Of a stretch of 64,000 nt of DNA, positions 47,291-55,504 are shown piece by piece. Below the pieces are notes generated by a model. The model did no database searches, was not told where the DNA came from, and saw only the letters and a list, made by a program, of their open reading frames with translations. This DNA comes from Flavobacterium chungbukense (GTDB lineage: Bacteria > Bacteroidota > Bacteroidia > Flavobacteriales > Flavobacteriaceae): NCBI RefSeq assembly GCF_020805785.1, contig NZ_JAJGZV010000003.1:62001-126000 (forward strand). The letters are read 5' to 3'. Position 1 is the stretch's first letter; each line of letters opens with the position of its first letter. The position numbers and the translations under genes were made by a program.

Positions 47291-47392
47291 TTGTCATTTC
47301 GAGGAACGAGAAATCACACTAGAAATTCTGCAAAGTAAGACACCATTTTTTATAGATATACGAGTGTGATTTCTCGTTCCTCGAAATGACAA
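47291..47392. repeat. MITE-like inverted repeat with 30-bp perfect arms
   Basis: The arms at 47291-47320 and 47363-47392 are exact reverse complements, beginning TTGTCATTTCGAGGAACGAG, around a 42-base spacer. A diverged copy lies at 54936-55026 and fragments at 44618, 45735 and 55915. No transposase is in the window. Confidence 0.88.
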
Positions 47393-47445
47393 TATCTTGC
47401 GACTACAGAATTTTACAAAAAGACACAAAAAACTTACTAAATTCA

Positions 47446-47474
47446 CGCAACCATTTTGATATTCAAATATCTAT
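47446..47474 (+). promoter_or_regulatory. Possible ECF-sigma-type promoter, copy 2
   Basis: CGCAACC (47446-47452) and TCTAT (47470-47474), again spaced by 17 bases and about 17 bases before the start at 47491; duplicate of the block at 46845. Confidence 0.5.
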
Positions 47475-47490
47475 ATAAAAAAAGATACTT

Positions 47491-48420
47491 ATGAAAAAAA
47501 TGATTGGTTTCCTGTTTTTATCTTTAGTAATTCTCGGTTGCACTTCTGATGCAGATAATAGTGCAAATGCATTTGAGAAAATGAACACCAATACTACGCA
47601 AAGCTTAACTGATATTTCCTTTATCAATAAAAATCAAGGAATAATTTGCGGTTCTCTTGGTTTTTTGTCCAAAACAAATAACGGCGGAAAAACATGGGCA
47701 CATTTAAATGTGGGAGATAACCAAACCTTTATGAGTGCTTTTATGGTAAATGCACAAAATTTCTATACCGCAAGACTTGACCTGTTCGCTACTTCAAATT
47801 CTGGTGCTACGTTTAAAAAAAATGAAAATCTTCCTGTTACTTTAACTATTTTTGCAATCAAATTTTTTAATCCTACCAAAGGATTACTAATAAGAAGTGG
47901 TTCTATTTTTAGATCTACCGATTCTGGAAATAATTGGACCGAAACCTATAAGCTTGCCAATTCAAGTAATTTAGAAATAACTTCAGATTTAGTTGCTTAC
48001 GCTTACGGCGGATATACTTCTGACGCGGTAGATAATGGTCAAATTCTTAAAACAACTGACAGTGGTCAAACTTGGGTTACAACCTTAAATTCAGATTCAA
48101 ATATTATTTCAGTTTCTTTTATTTCTGACAATATTGGCTATTATGTCAACAATAAAACGGAATTACACAAAACTATTAACGGCGCTACTACTTGGTCAAA
48201 AATAGTAACCTTGCCTGTTTATCCATCATCTGTTTGTTTTATTAATGAAAAGATAGGATACATTTCAACATACGAGGGGAAAATTTTAGAAACAAAAGAC
48301 GCAGGCCTAAATTGGAAAATAGTTTATAACGAACCTGCCGAACGAATCTTTAAAATTATTACTAAAGATAATGCTGTATTTGCAATAGGAGACAACGGAT
48401 TGTTTCTTAGAAAAAGATAA
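47491..48420 (+). CDS. Lipoprotein with YCF48/BNR-like beta-propeller repeats
   Basis: Exported lipoprotein with 309 residues and signal peptide Cys17 (ILGCTSDAD). The mature part has about six repeats of the YCF48/sialidase Asp-box type (TNNGGKTWAHLN, STDSGNNWTETY, TTDSGQTWVTTL, TINGATTWSKI, TKDAGLNWKIVY), each about 40-45 residues, consistent with a beta-propeller. FINKNQGIICGS at the start and AIGDNGLFLRKR at the end close the fold. The ligand is unknown; related proteins assist photosystem assembly in cyanobacteria, which does not apply here. Confidence 0.82.
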   Translation: MKKMIGFLFLSLVILGCTSDADNSANAFEKMNTNTTQSLTDISFINKNQGIICGSLGFLSKTNNGGKTWAHLNVGDNQTFMSAFMVNAQNFYTARLDLFATSNSGATFKKNENLPVTLTIFAIKFFNPTKGLLIRSGSIFRSTDSGNNWTETYKLANSSNLEITSDLVAYAYGGYTSDAVDNGQILKTTDSGQTWVTTLNSDSNIISVSFISDNIGYYVNNKTELHKTINGATTWSKIVTLPVYPSSVCFINEKIGYISTYEGKILETKDAGLNWKIVYNEPAERIFKIITKDNAVFAIGDNGLFLRKR

Positions 48421-48423
48421 AAA

Positions 48424-48455
48424 ACCTTTGTCAAAGTTTAAAACTTTGACAAAGG
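48424..48455 (+). terminator. Hairpin after the YCF48-like gene
   Basis: The stem ACCTTTGTCAAAGTT / AACTTTGACAAAGGT is nearly perfect, with a 2-4 base loop. No strong T-run follows, so it may be a repeat-derived hairpin (compare 36880-36912). Confidence 0.5.
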
Positions 48456-48489
48456 TCCGTAATATCGCTAGAAATCTAATTATTGGATT

Positions 48490-49149
48490 TTATCTCCCCA
48501 ATAACTCAATTATCTTATCTACATTTACTTCGCTGTAATCATTAATATAAAAATCGCATGGCGGAAGTTCTTCTTTGGTATGCGTGCTCAAAACACCAAC
48601 CACTTTCATTCCCGCATTTAATCCAGCTGTAACGCCAGAAAATGAATCTTCAAAAACCACACAATCAGATGGAGAAACACCTACACGTTCTGCTGATTTT
48701 AGATATACTTCGGGATTTGGTTTGTGGTAGGTAACGTCTTCACTAGACATCATCGAATCCATTTTTTCGTCCAATTTTAGGAAATTAGCAATCAGATCCA
48801 AGTTAGCACGGGGCGCCGATGTGGCAACTGCAGTTTTAAATCCACGAGATTTTAATTCATTTAAAAAATCCATATAATTCGGAATTGTTTCGACTTTGTC
48901 TTTGTAAATCTCGCGAAACATTCCTTCTTTTTCATCTTCCAGTTTTATCAATTCGTCTCCAGTAATTGGACGCTTGAAGAAATGCGTCATGATATAACTA
49001 TTATGTTTTCCGTACATATGCTCTTCGAATTCTTCCTGCGTGTACGGAATTTTATATTTATTGAAAAATTCCTCAAAAGCGACTACATGATGCGGATTAG
49101 TGTGGCAAATCACACCATCCATATCAAAAATTACACATTGCTGGCTCAT
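48490..49149 (-). CDS. HAD-superfamily hydrolase, beta-phosphoglucomutase-like
   Basis: HAD hydrolase subfamily IA with 219 residues. Motif I is FDMDGVICHTNP (residues 8-19), motif II VATSAPRANLD, and motif III KPNPEVYLKSAERVGVSP followed by VVFEDSFSGVTAGLNAGM, a pattern shared with beta-phosphoglucomutases and sugar phosphatases. The sequence does not separate mutase from phosphatase. It would fit with GH65-type phosphorolysis, but the gene is 47 kb away from that cluster and its partner may lie elsewhere. Confidence 0.82.
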   Translation of the reverse strand: MSQQCVIFDMDGVICHTNPHHVVAFEEFFNKYKIPYTQEEFEEHMYGKHNSYIMTHFFKRPITGDELIKLEDEKEGMFREIYKDKVETIPNYMDFLNELKSRGFKTAVATSAPRANLDLIANFLKLDEKMDSMMSSEDVTYHKPNPEVYLKSAERVGVSPSDCVVFEDSFSGVTAGLNAGMKVVGVLSTHTKEELPPCDFYINDYSEVNVDKIIELLGR

Positions 49150-49195
49150 ATTTTATTTGTTTTTTAACGGTTGCAAGATAACGTATAAAGCGGTC

Positions 49196-49400
49196 ATTAC
49201 ACAGAGATTTACAAAGGTTTTTCCAGTAGATTCGCTAAGATTTTGTTTTTAATCTCGCAAAGACGCTAAGTCGCAAAAGTTTATTTCACGCAGATTTAGA
49301 AAGATTTAAGCAGATAGCGCAGATTATTTATTTCCAAAATGTTAAAAATTAAATCTGCTAAAATCTGCCGAATCTGCGTGAAATAAAATCCTTTTAATCT
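49196..49400. repeat. Degenerate intergenic repeat (CACGCAGATTTAG family)
   Basis: TTTCACGCAGATTTAGAAAG is matched by TGCCGAATCTGCGTGAAATA on the other strand, with GCAGATAGCGCAGATTATTT and AAATCTGCTAAAATCTGCCG between, forming a long imperfect stem at about 49285-49385. It accounts for most of the 49150-49472 gap; no gene seen. Confidence 0.75.
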
Positions 49401-49472
49401 AAATAATCTATGGCTTTAAAATAAACCTTGCGACTTTTGGAATTTGGAATTTAAAAAATTGGAATTTGCTTT

Positions 49473-51056
49473 CTAGCCGATCCAAATCTTGCTTTTCACC
49501 AAAGTCATTGTTTGTCTTAAGTGCTGGTTACAAGCAATCAGAATAATCAAAACCACCAAACCGTAGCCAACGACTGTATAGATTTCCATATCAGCCAATA
49601 AAGTCGCTTGTTTACTAATGGTTCCAAAAACCTTTTTCATAGCCAGAACATTCGCATTATCTGCCGAATATCCTTTTGCTATAAAACCTTGTGCAGTTGA
49701 AGCGATAGTTTGCTGTGCTTCGGAATTTTCAGCTGTTACAAACTGACTTAATTTTAAAAAGTGTTTTTTGTTTAAAAATACCATTGCATTCTGCATCACG
49801 CAAAAACCAATTGTACTTCCCCAAAAACGTCCCGAAACCCCCACAATTCCAGAAGAAACAGCCATTTTGGACGGAACTGAAGATGTGGTAAATAAAATTA
49901 ATGGAACAAATAAAAATCCGACACCAATTCCTTGTAAAATATAAGGAACAATAATATCACTCAATGCAACATCAGGCACAAAAAGAAAAGTAAACCAGAA
50001 ATGAAAAATGGCAATCAGCGTAAAACCAATCATAAAAATGATTTTAGTAGAAACCGATTTCATCAGAAAAAAAGCGGCTAGAATAAGTCCGATTACATTT
50101 CCTAAACCGTTTAGATATTGCACGCCCGCAACACGTGACGGATCCCAATTCCAGATAGAAAACATCGCAGCATGGCATAAACTCAGCGTTGCTCTACTGA
50201 TGTAAAAAAGGAAAAACAATAAAAATCCGATGCGCAGATTGGCATATTTTATTACTTCAAAATTAAAACTTGGTCTTTTTACCAGACGTTCTTTAAATAT
50301 GAATAATCCGCCTGTTATTAGCGAAATTATTAACATTAAAACCATTTCTGAAGATTCGAACCAATATTTTTTTTCAGCATAAACAAAAAAATAGGCACCG
50401 CAAAGAATAGAAATTAAAACCAAAAAATAACTCATCCAGTCGATCTGATACAACGGAATCTTCTTTGTAATTCGGTGCCCTCTGAAAGTAACTAAGATTA
50501 AAAACACATTGAGAACCTGAAGCCCTCCCGATACATACAACATATATTTCCAGTCGTAATGATCTAGAAACCAAACGGCAATATTCATAATAAAGGGCGT
50601 GGACAACAACAACGAACCATAGTAAAATGAAAACCCGATGATAATGGCATTTTTAGAATTAAACTGCTCGATGAGCAACTGTCTGATCGTAATTACCGGA
50701 AGCGCCATCAGAATTCCCTCCGCAACTCTCATCAATAAAAAAACCGAAAAATTGGTTATATATGCCGATGTCACAATCGTAATTCCGATTAAGGAATAAA
50801 CTGCCATCAGGTAATTTTTTGCAGGGAAAAAACTCGAAAATCGGCTTTCTATTAAAATGGTTGCCAGTAAAGTTCCGTACGTTACACACATCGCAAACTG
50901 CAAATCTTCGGGCTCAATATCCAGAAAACTTGCTGCGTACGTTACGTTTGACGTATAAACTCCTAATAAAATCATGGAATGCAATAAACAAACGAACAAA
51001 ATAATAATGATCGCCCATTTTGGAACCCACGATTTAAATATACTTTTATCTTCCAT
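49473..51056 (-). CDS. MFS multidrug transporter, DHA2 (EmrB-like)
   Basis: Inner-membrane drug/proton antiporter with 14 predicted helices. The start at 51056 (MEDKSIFKSWVPKWA) gives 527 residues. Recognisable segments include FLLMRVAEGILMALPVITIR and IVGVSGRFWGSTIGFCVMQN (motif C-like region of DHA2 proteins). It follows the HlyD-like gene by one base on the same strand, with a TolC-like gene further upstream, forming a tripartite export system. It is probably regulated by the AraC gene at 54070. Substrate unknown. Confidence 0.88.
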   Translation of the reverse strand: MEDKSIFKSWVPKWAIIIILFVCLLHSMILLGVYTSNVTYAASFLDIEPEDLQFAMCVTYGTLLATILIESRFSSFFPAKNYLMAVYSLIGITIVTSAYITNFSVFLLMRVAEGILMALPVITIRQLLIEQFNSKNAIIIGFSFYYGSLLLSTPFIMNIAVWFLDHYDWKYMLYVSGGLQVLNVFLILVTFRGHRITKKIPLYQIDWMSYFLVLISILCGAYFFVYAEKKYWFESSEMVLMLIISLITGGLFIFKERLVKRPSFNFEVIKYANLRIGFLLFFLFYISRATLSLCHAAMFSIWNWDPSRVAGVQYLNGLGNVIGLILAAFFLMKSVSTKIIFMIGFTLIAIFHFWFTFLFVPDVALSDIIVPYILQGIGVGFLFVPLILFTTSSVPSKMAVSSGIVGVSGRFWGSTIGFCVMQNAMVFLNKKHFLKLSQFVTAENSEAQQTIASTAQGFIAKGYSADNANVLAMKKVFGTISKQATLLADMEIYTVVGYGLVVLIILIACNQHLRQTMTLVKSKIWIG

Positions 51057-51057
51057 T

Positions 51058-52110
51058 TTATTTGTGTGCAGCAACAACCGTAATGTTCATTCCTGCTCTT
51101 AAAAAATCGGTTTGTTTGTCTTGTTCTTTTAATTGGATTCGAACAGGAATTCTCTGTTCTATTTTCACGAAGTTTCCAGTCGCATTATCTGGAGGAAGCA
51201 AAGAAAATCTAGCACCACTCGCTGGAGATAAAGAAGCAATTGTTCCCGTAAAGGTTTTGTCGCTTACGGCATCTGCTTTTATTTCTACTTCTTGACCAAC
51301 CGTTAAATACTGCAGTTGTGTTTCTTTAAAATTTGCGGTAATCCATTTTTCTTTACTAACAATAGAAAGCAAAGACTGCCCTTCTTTTACCAATTGTCCA
51401 GGCTGTAAAGTTCTTTTTCCAACCCAGCCGTCATAAGGCGCAGTAATAATGGTGTACGAAAGAAACAATGCTGCATTATCAGCAACAGCTTGCTTCGATG
51501 CAATATTCGTTTGCGTAGTCGGAACATTGGCTTCGGCAACAGAAGTACTTAAAGTCGCCGAATGAATTCTGTTTTTCATTTCTTGAAAATGCGCCTGTGC
51601 CGATTCGTAATCGGCGCGGACTTTTTCTAATTGCTGAGAAGTTGCCGCTTCGTCTTTTACCAAGGCTTTATACCTTTCATATTCTAATTTCGTTTTCCAA
51701 AGATTCGATTTTGCAGCTTCTAATTGCGATTCGTTAATTGCCGTTGCACTTGCTGTTGTAACTGCATTTTTTTGCGCCACAACGTTGTTTTGCTGCGCGT
51801 TTTGAACATCGGCAAGAGCCACATTCAATTTCGATTGATATTCTCTGTTATCAATGATCACCAAAGTATCGCCTTTATGTACAAACTGATTTTCCTCAAA
51901 ACGAACTTCCTGAACGTAGCCCGTAATTCTCGACATAATTGGTGTTACATATTGCTCTATCTGAGCATCATTTGTTTCTTCGTGATTTCGGTTAAACACA
52001 TAAAACCAAATCCCTAAAATAACTCCGCTTACTACAAGCACACTCGCAATTACTGTTATTAGTATATGAAACGTTCTATTTCTGCTAGTTTCATTTTTTA
52101 TCTTAACCAT
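51058..52110 (-). CDS. HlyD/EmrA-family periplasmic adaptor protein
   Basis: Membrane fusion protein linking the MFS pump to an outer-membrane channel. It has 350 residues: one N-terminal transmembrane helix (about 13-36), a biotinyl-lipoyl-like beta-hairpin (SRITGYVQEVRFEENQFVHK), a long coiled-coil hairpin (about 85-190) and a beta-barrel with APYDGWVGKRTLQPGQLVKE. It lies between the TolC gene and the MFS gene; a duplicated 70-base repeat separates it from TolC. Confidence 0.93.
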   Translation of the reverse strand: MVKIKNETSRNRTFHILITVIASVLVVSGVILGIWFYVFNRNHEETNDAQIEQYVTPIMSRITGYVQEVRFEENQFVHKGDTLVIIDNREYQSKLNVALADVQNAQQNNVVAQKNAVTTASATAINESQLEAAKSNLWKTKLEYERYKALVKDEAATSQQLEKVRADYESAQAHFQEMKNRIHSATLSTSVAEANVPTTQTNIASKQAVADNAALFLSYTIITAPYDGWVGKRTLQPGQLVKEGQSLLSIVSKEKWITANFKETQLQYLTVGQEVEIKADAVSDKTFTGTIASLSPASGARFSLLPPDNATGNFVKIEQRIPVRIQLKEQDKQTDFLRAGMNITVVAAHK

Positions 52111-52140
52111 ATCTTTTTCTCTAATTCTTTTATCTATTTT

Positions 52141-52283
52141 CCCCAGGATTAAAATCCCGTGCTACAATATGAATCGTTCCTTCGGAACTGAAAATCTATA
52201 TTCTTTATATTTCTTCCCCGGATTGAAATCCGGCGCTACAATATGAACCGTTCCTTCGGAACTCAAAATCAATCTATATTCTT
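52141..52283. repeat. Tandem duplicated intergenic repeat between TolC and HlyD genes
   Basis: Two units of about 70 bases, at 52141-52213 and 52214-52283, each starting CCCC(A)GGATT and carrying GCTACAATATGAA(C/T)CGTTCC and the small hairpin GTTCC-TTC-GGAAC. The copies differ at several positions. The element splits an otherwise contiguous efflux operon. Confidence 0.85.
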
Positions 52284-52346
52284 TACTCTATTCTCTTGCT
52301 TCATGCCTCTTAATACAACTAACACATAACTCTTAACCTCTAACCT

Positions 52347-53702
52347 TTAACTCTGAGGCATAATTCCTGCTGTATGAAGCAACTCATAATGTTTAAGAAT
52401 TGCATCCAATCGGGTAGAAATTTTATTGTATTTCGCTTGAAGCAAAGCATTATCAGCATCGACCATTTCGGTAATCAAAACCAATTGATTCAAGTATTTC
52501 AACTTCACGATTCGGTAATTTTCAGTTGCTAAATCCAAGGCTTTATCTACTACAACAAATTTTTCAAGGATTTCCTGATATTGCGTATGTTCTGCATACA
52601 GCTTATCTTGAATTTCGTCTTTTATAATTTCAGACTGCATTTCCTGCCATTTGATTTTAGTGTTTGCCTGATCCATCTTGGTTTTGTTTTTATACAAAGA
52701 AGAAAGATCAAAAGAAGCTTCAATTCCTACTTGCCCTAAAGTGTACAAATATGGGTTTGGCGGGAAGAATTTATAGTTTGGATAATAAAATCCATAATTC
52801 CCGAAAAAATGTACGCTTGGCAGGTAATTTGCTTTTACCATTTTCAATTCGGTCTTACTAATATCCAATTCTTGGCTTGCAACGCGCATTTCTTCATTCT
52901 GAAGCGCTTTAGTCATGTAAAAATCATACGGATCTAAACCGTTCATTTCGTCAAGACTACTTGTTGTATCAATTGCAATTTCTTCGTTTTCTGGAATCTG
53001 AATTAAAGTCTTCAGATCGTGAAGCGCTATTTTAATGTTTTTGGAGTTTGTAAGCGCATTCAATTCACGATCTGAGAGCTGTAATTCGGCACGTATAACC
53101 TCATTTTTAGTTACCGTTCCGTGTTTCTGAAGTGATTGGACTTCTTTCAATCGGCTTTTTTCTTCTTTGATGTTTTCTTCAAAAATCTTCTGAAGTTCCA
53201 TCATTTTATAAATTGCCAGATAGTTGGCTACCACTTCCAGTTCAATATCATTTTCTGTTTTTTCCGATTTTATTTTTGCAATTTCGTTTTCCTGATTGGC
53301 AATTTTAATCGCGTTGTTGATTTTGTTTCCAACGTAAATTGGCATTTTAAAGGTAGAATTGACCTCGTAAATCTCAGGAATTGCTTTTGTAACTTCTTTT
53401 CCGTTCAAAAAACCATTTCCCTTAAATTCGGTAATATTGGTAATTCTAGAATACATGCCGTTTAATTCTACATCTGGCAATCTAAGTTCTTTTCTTTCTT
53501 TGATGTTTTGCTCAGCGAGCGTAATCTCAAGTTGAGATTTTAGGACTTTTTTATTGTTTTCCTTTGCCAGCTTCATTGCTTCTTGTAAAGAAACCGAATG
53601 AACTTCCTGAGCTTGTAAACTATTGAATGCTAATAGGATTAGAAATATCAATACGTTTTTGAGAAAACAATCTTCTTTAGAGTTTGTTGTTTTAAGGAAC
53701 AT
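52347..53702 (-). CDS. TolC-family outer-membrane efflux protein
   Basis: Outer-membrane channel of the tripartite efflux system. It has 451 residues with a signal peptide ending near LQAQ (residue 32). Two outer-membrane-efflux repeats are visible as long alpha-helices with beta segments (LPDVELNGMYSRI, then LPSVHFFGNYGFYYPNY), and the QILEKFVVVDKALDLATENY helices typical of TolC follow. It is encoded upstream of HlyD and MFS genes on the same strand. Confidence 0.92.
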   Translation of the reverse strand: MFLKTTNSKEDCFLKNVLIFLILLAFNSLQAQEVHSVSLQEAMKLAKENNKKVLKSQLEITLAEQNIKERKELRLPDVELNGMYSRITNITEFKGNGFLNGKEVTKAIPEIYEVNSTFKMPIYVGNKINNAIKIANQENEIAKIKSEKTENDIELEVVANYLAIYKMMELQKIFEENIKEEKSRLKEVQSLQKHGTVTKNEVIRAELQLSDRELNALTNSKNIKIALHDLKTLIQIPENEEIAIDTTSSLDEMNGLDPYDFYMTKALQNEEMRVASQELDISKTELKMVKANYLPSVHFFGNYGFYYPNYKFFPPNPYLYTLGQVGIEASFDLSSLYKNKTKMDQANTKIKWQEMQSEIIKDEIQDKLYAEHTQYQEILEKFVVVDKALDLATENYRIVKLKYLNQLVLITEMVDADNALLQAKYNKISTRLDAILKHYELLHTAGIMPQS

Positions 53703-53876
53703 GAATAAATAAATATTTTATGTTGCAAAGTTCCTTCATTTTTTCGATGGCTGATGATTATAAAAAGTCAATAACATATTCATTTCGGACAAATGTTAAA
53801 ATTCCATTTTCCGAAAACGTTATATTAAAACACTGTAAAACAATTTATTACAAAATTTATTTGGATTGTGATTTTT

Positions 53877-54063
53877 CACGCAGATTTTAATAGATTTTAG
53901 CAGATGCACGCAGATTTTTCTTTTTACTCTCGCAGATTTGGCAGATCATGCAGATTATAAAGCATTTAAAAAAATCTCTCAAATCTGCGAGAATTTTTTT
54001 TTCGCACGGAATAAAAAGAATCTGCAAAATCAGCTAAAATCTATTAAAATCTGCGTGAAATAA
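53877..54063. repeat. Degenerate intergenic repeat (CACGCAGATTTTAATAG family)
   Basis: TTTCACGCAGATTTTAATAG is complementary to CTATTAAAATCTGCGTGAAA at the other end, with an inner TCTCGCAGATTTGGCAGAT / AATCTGCGAGA pair. Together with 53703-53876 (AT-rich, nothing recognised) it fills the gap between AraC and TolC genes. Related to the 49196-49400 repeat. Confidence 0.8.
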
Positions 54064-54069
54064 AAATAT

Positions 54070-54894
54070 CTATTTACCACGCTCCAAAATTTCTTCTCCA
54101 TTTAAGTAATCAGAAGGTCTTTGTCCTAAAATTTTGAAAAATGTATTACTAAAAGTCGGAACACTATTATAACCAACTTCTTGAGCTACCTCTTTTACAG
54201 AAAGTTTCCTTTCTAACAAAAGTTCAATTGCTTTTAAAATTCTTCGAATGGTATAATACTGAATGAATGACATTTTGAGATCTTTTTGAAATAAACGATA
54301 CAAAGAGCGTTCGCTGTAACCAAATTCATGCGCCACATCAGCAAACAGAATTGTTTCTCCAAGATTGTTTTCTACATGACGCAAAATTTTACCCAAACGT
54401 GCATCTTTTGGCTGTGGAAGCTCCAAAGGTAAATTAGTATGACAGATTTGAGGAAGAATCGCTTTTATCGCTTTTGCAATGGTAAAGTTTGGAGAACCTT
54501 TTTTCAAATCTCCATTCCACTGATTGGTAAAAAGCATCATCTGCAAGAGTAGATTATTGACAGGATAAATGCCTTCCTTTTTATAAAACTCACTTTCATC
54601 TTTTTCAACCGGAAAATAGAGATTTCGCATCATTACATGTTCCGATTTTGGTTCGATGCTGTGTTCCAATCCAGCCGGAATCCAAATAAAATGTCTTGCA
54701 GGCAAAAAATAAGATTTCGTTTCAGTTGTTACAAAAACCACATCGCCTTCCGCATATAACATTTGTGCTTTTTCATGTTTGTGCGTCGGAACAAGCAGTT
54801 CTCCCATTATATCATGATGGCAGTAAATGCTTTTTTTATCCGCATCTACTTTCTTGATGTAATATTTGTCTACTTTAAAAGTTCCTGGTTCCAT
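54070..54894 (-). CDS. AraC-family transcriptional regulator with cupin-like N-terminus
   Basis: DNA-binding regulator with 274 residues. The N-terminal part (about 20-85) is an AraC-type cupin (PTHKHEKAQMLYAEGDVVFV, then WIPAGLEHSIEPKSE). The C-terminal pair of HTH motifs spans about 165-268 (FADVAHEFGYSERSLYRLFQ, then SVKEVAQEVGYNSVPTFSNT). It lies upstream of the TolC/HlyD/MFS genes on the same strand, with a repeat between them, and is the probable regulator of this efflux operon. Inducer unknown. Confidence 0.9.
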   Translation of the reverse strand: MEPGTFKVDKYYIKKVDADKKSIYCHHDIMGELLVPTHKHEKAQMLYAEGDVVFVTTETKSYFLPARHFIWIPAGLEHSIEPKSEHVMMRNLYFPVEKDESEFYKKEGIYPVNNLLLQMMLFTNQWNGDLKKGSPNFTIAKAIKAILPQICHTNLPLELPQPKDARLGKILRHVENNLGETILFADVAHEFGYSERSLYRLFQKDLKMSFIQYYTIRRILKAIELLLERKLSVKEVAQEVGYNSVPTFSNTFFKILGQRPSDYLNGEEILERGK

Positions 54895-54935
54895 AATATA
54901 AAGATAGAAAGAAATAAGTTTCAGATTCCATACAG

Positions 54936-55026
54936 TTTGTCATTCCGAGGAACGAGGAATCTCACGCGGGATTCAAGCACTGTTATGGAGTTTCTAGTGT
55001 GATTTCTCCTTCGTCGAAATGACAAA
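54936..55026. repeat. Diverged copy of the TTGTCATTTCGA inverted repeat
   Basis: The left half TTTGTCATTCCGAGGAACGA and right half CTCCTTCGTCGAAATGACAA enclose about 30 bases; the arms are imperfect versions of the 30-bp arms at 47291-47392. Confidence 0.8.
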
Positions 55027-55080
55027 TTAAATCGAGTAATAAAAACTTTGCGAACTTTGCAGTTAAAATACAAAAAACAA

Positions 55081-55108
55081 AAAAGCCTTTCTGTTAAGAA
55101 AGGCTTTT
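55081..55108 (-). terminator. Hairpin terminator before the tRNA-Asp remnant
   Basis: The stem AAAAGCCTTTCT / AGAAAGGCTTTT with loop GTTA is the same as the terminator at 56246-56272 that follows intact tRNA-Asp copy 2, supporting common origin of the units. Confidence 0.8.
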
Positions 55109-55116
55109 AACAACTT

Positions 55117-55190
55117 GGTCTCGTTCTTAAAAACGAGAGGACTCGAACCCGTCTCGTCCCTAGACGAGATGACAGTCGTGTATTTCAACC
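55117..55190 (-). pseudogene. Degenerate tRNA-Asp remnant interrupted by two hairpins
   Basis: Compared with the intact tRNA-Asp genes: GGTCT of the acceptor end, GACTCGAACCCG of the T arm, and TGACAG...GTGTATT...AACC of the anticodon and D side remain. The D-arm end, 5' acceptor half and promoter are gone. Two perfect 7-bp hairpins replace stem regions: TCTCGTT / AACGAGA (55119-55138) and TCTCGTC / GACGAGA (55152-55169). The flank AACAACTT is shared with copy 1, and the terminator with copy 2. Confidence 0.7.
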
Positions 55191-55194
55191 TTTA

Positions 55195-55440
55195 TTATTT
55201 TTGATCCTTAATTAAAGCTTCGAGTGATTTTCTATTTAACTTTTTCAATCTCAATTCTTCAATCAAAGCTTCTTTTTTAGTTTCAAATACTTTCGAATAA
55301 ACCAACTCCCAAGGTCCTTTATTCGAAGCATATCTGCTTCTATTTTCATTATGATACAATAACCTTTGAGTAATATCTTCACTAAACCCTTTGTAATAAA
55401 CATCAAAAGTTTTAGAATAAATAATGTAAACGTAAAACAT
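55195..55440 (-). CDS. Small GIY-YIG nuclease-domain protein
   Basis: Single-domain GIY-YIG endonuclease with 81 residues, similar in size to UPF0213/YhbQ-type proteins. The motif reads VYIIYSKTFDVYYKGFSEDI (GIY and YIG replaced by YII and YKG), followed by RLLYHNENRSRYA with the catalytic Arg and His-Asn, and the metal Glu in KKEALIEELRLKKLN. It lies between the tRNA-Asp remnant and intact tRNA-Asp copy 1, on the same strand. It may be read from the upstream tRNA promoter past the terminator or have its own promoter. Cellular role unknown. Confidence 0.85.
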   Translation of the reverse strand: MFYVYIIYSKTFDVYYKGFSEDITQRLLYHNENRSRYASNKGPWELVYSKVFETKKEALIEELRLKKLNRKSLEALIKDQK

Positions 55441-55464
55441 AAATCAAAACTTAATGGCAAAAAA

Positions 55465-55491
55465 AAATACCTATCATTACGATAGGTATTT
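55465..55491 (-). terminator. Terminator after tRNA-Asp copy 1
   Basis: The stem AAATACCTATC / GATAGGTATTT has a 5-base loop; on the - strand a run of T follows. It separates the tRNA from the GIY-YIG gene. Confidence 0.88.
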
Positions 55492-55504
55492 TAAACAACT
55501 TAGG

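Noticed and set aside
43185..48420. Integrated island with att sites at tRNA-Leu
   Set aside because: The content looks accessory, but I found no integrase and no second copy of the tRNA 3' end, so an integrated element is not supported.
52664..53465. Antisense frames in the TolC gene
   Set aside because: Shadows of a clear TolC coding sequence with no independent support.
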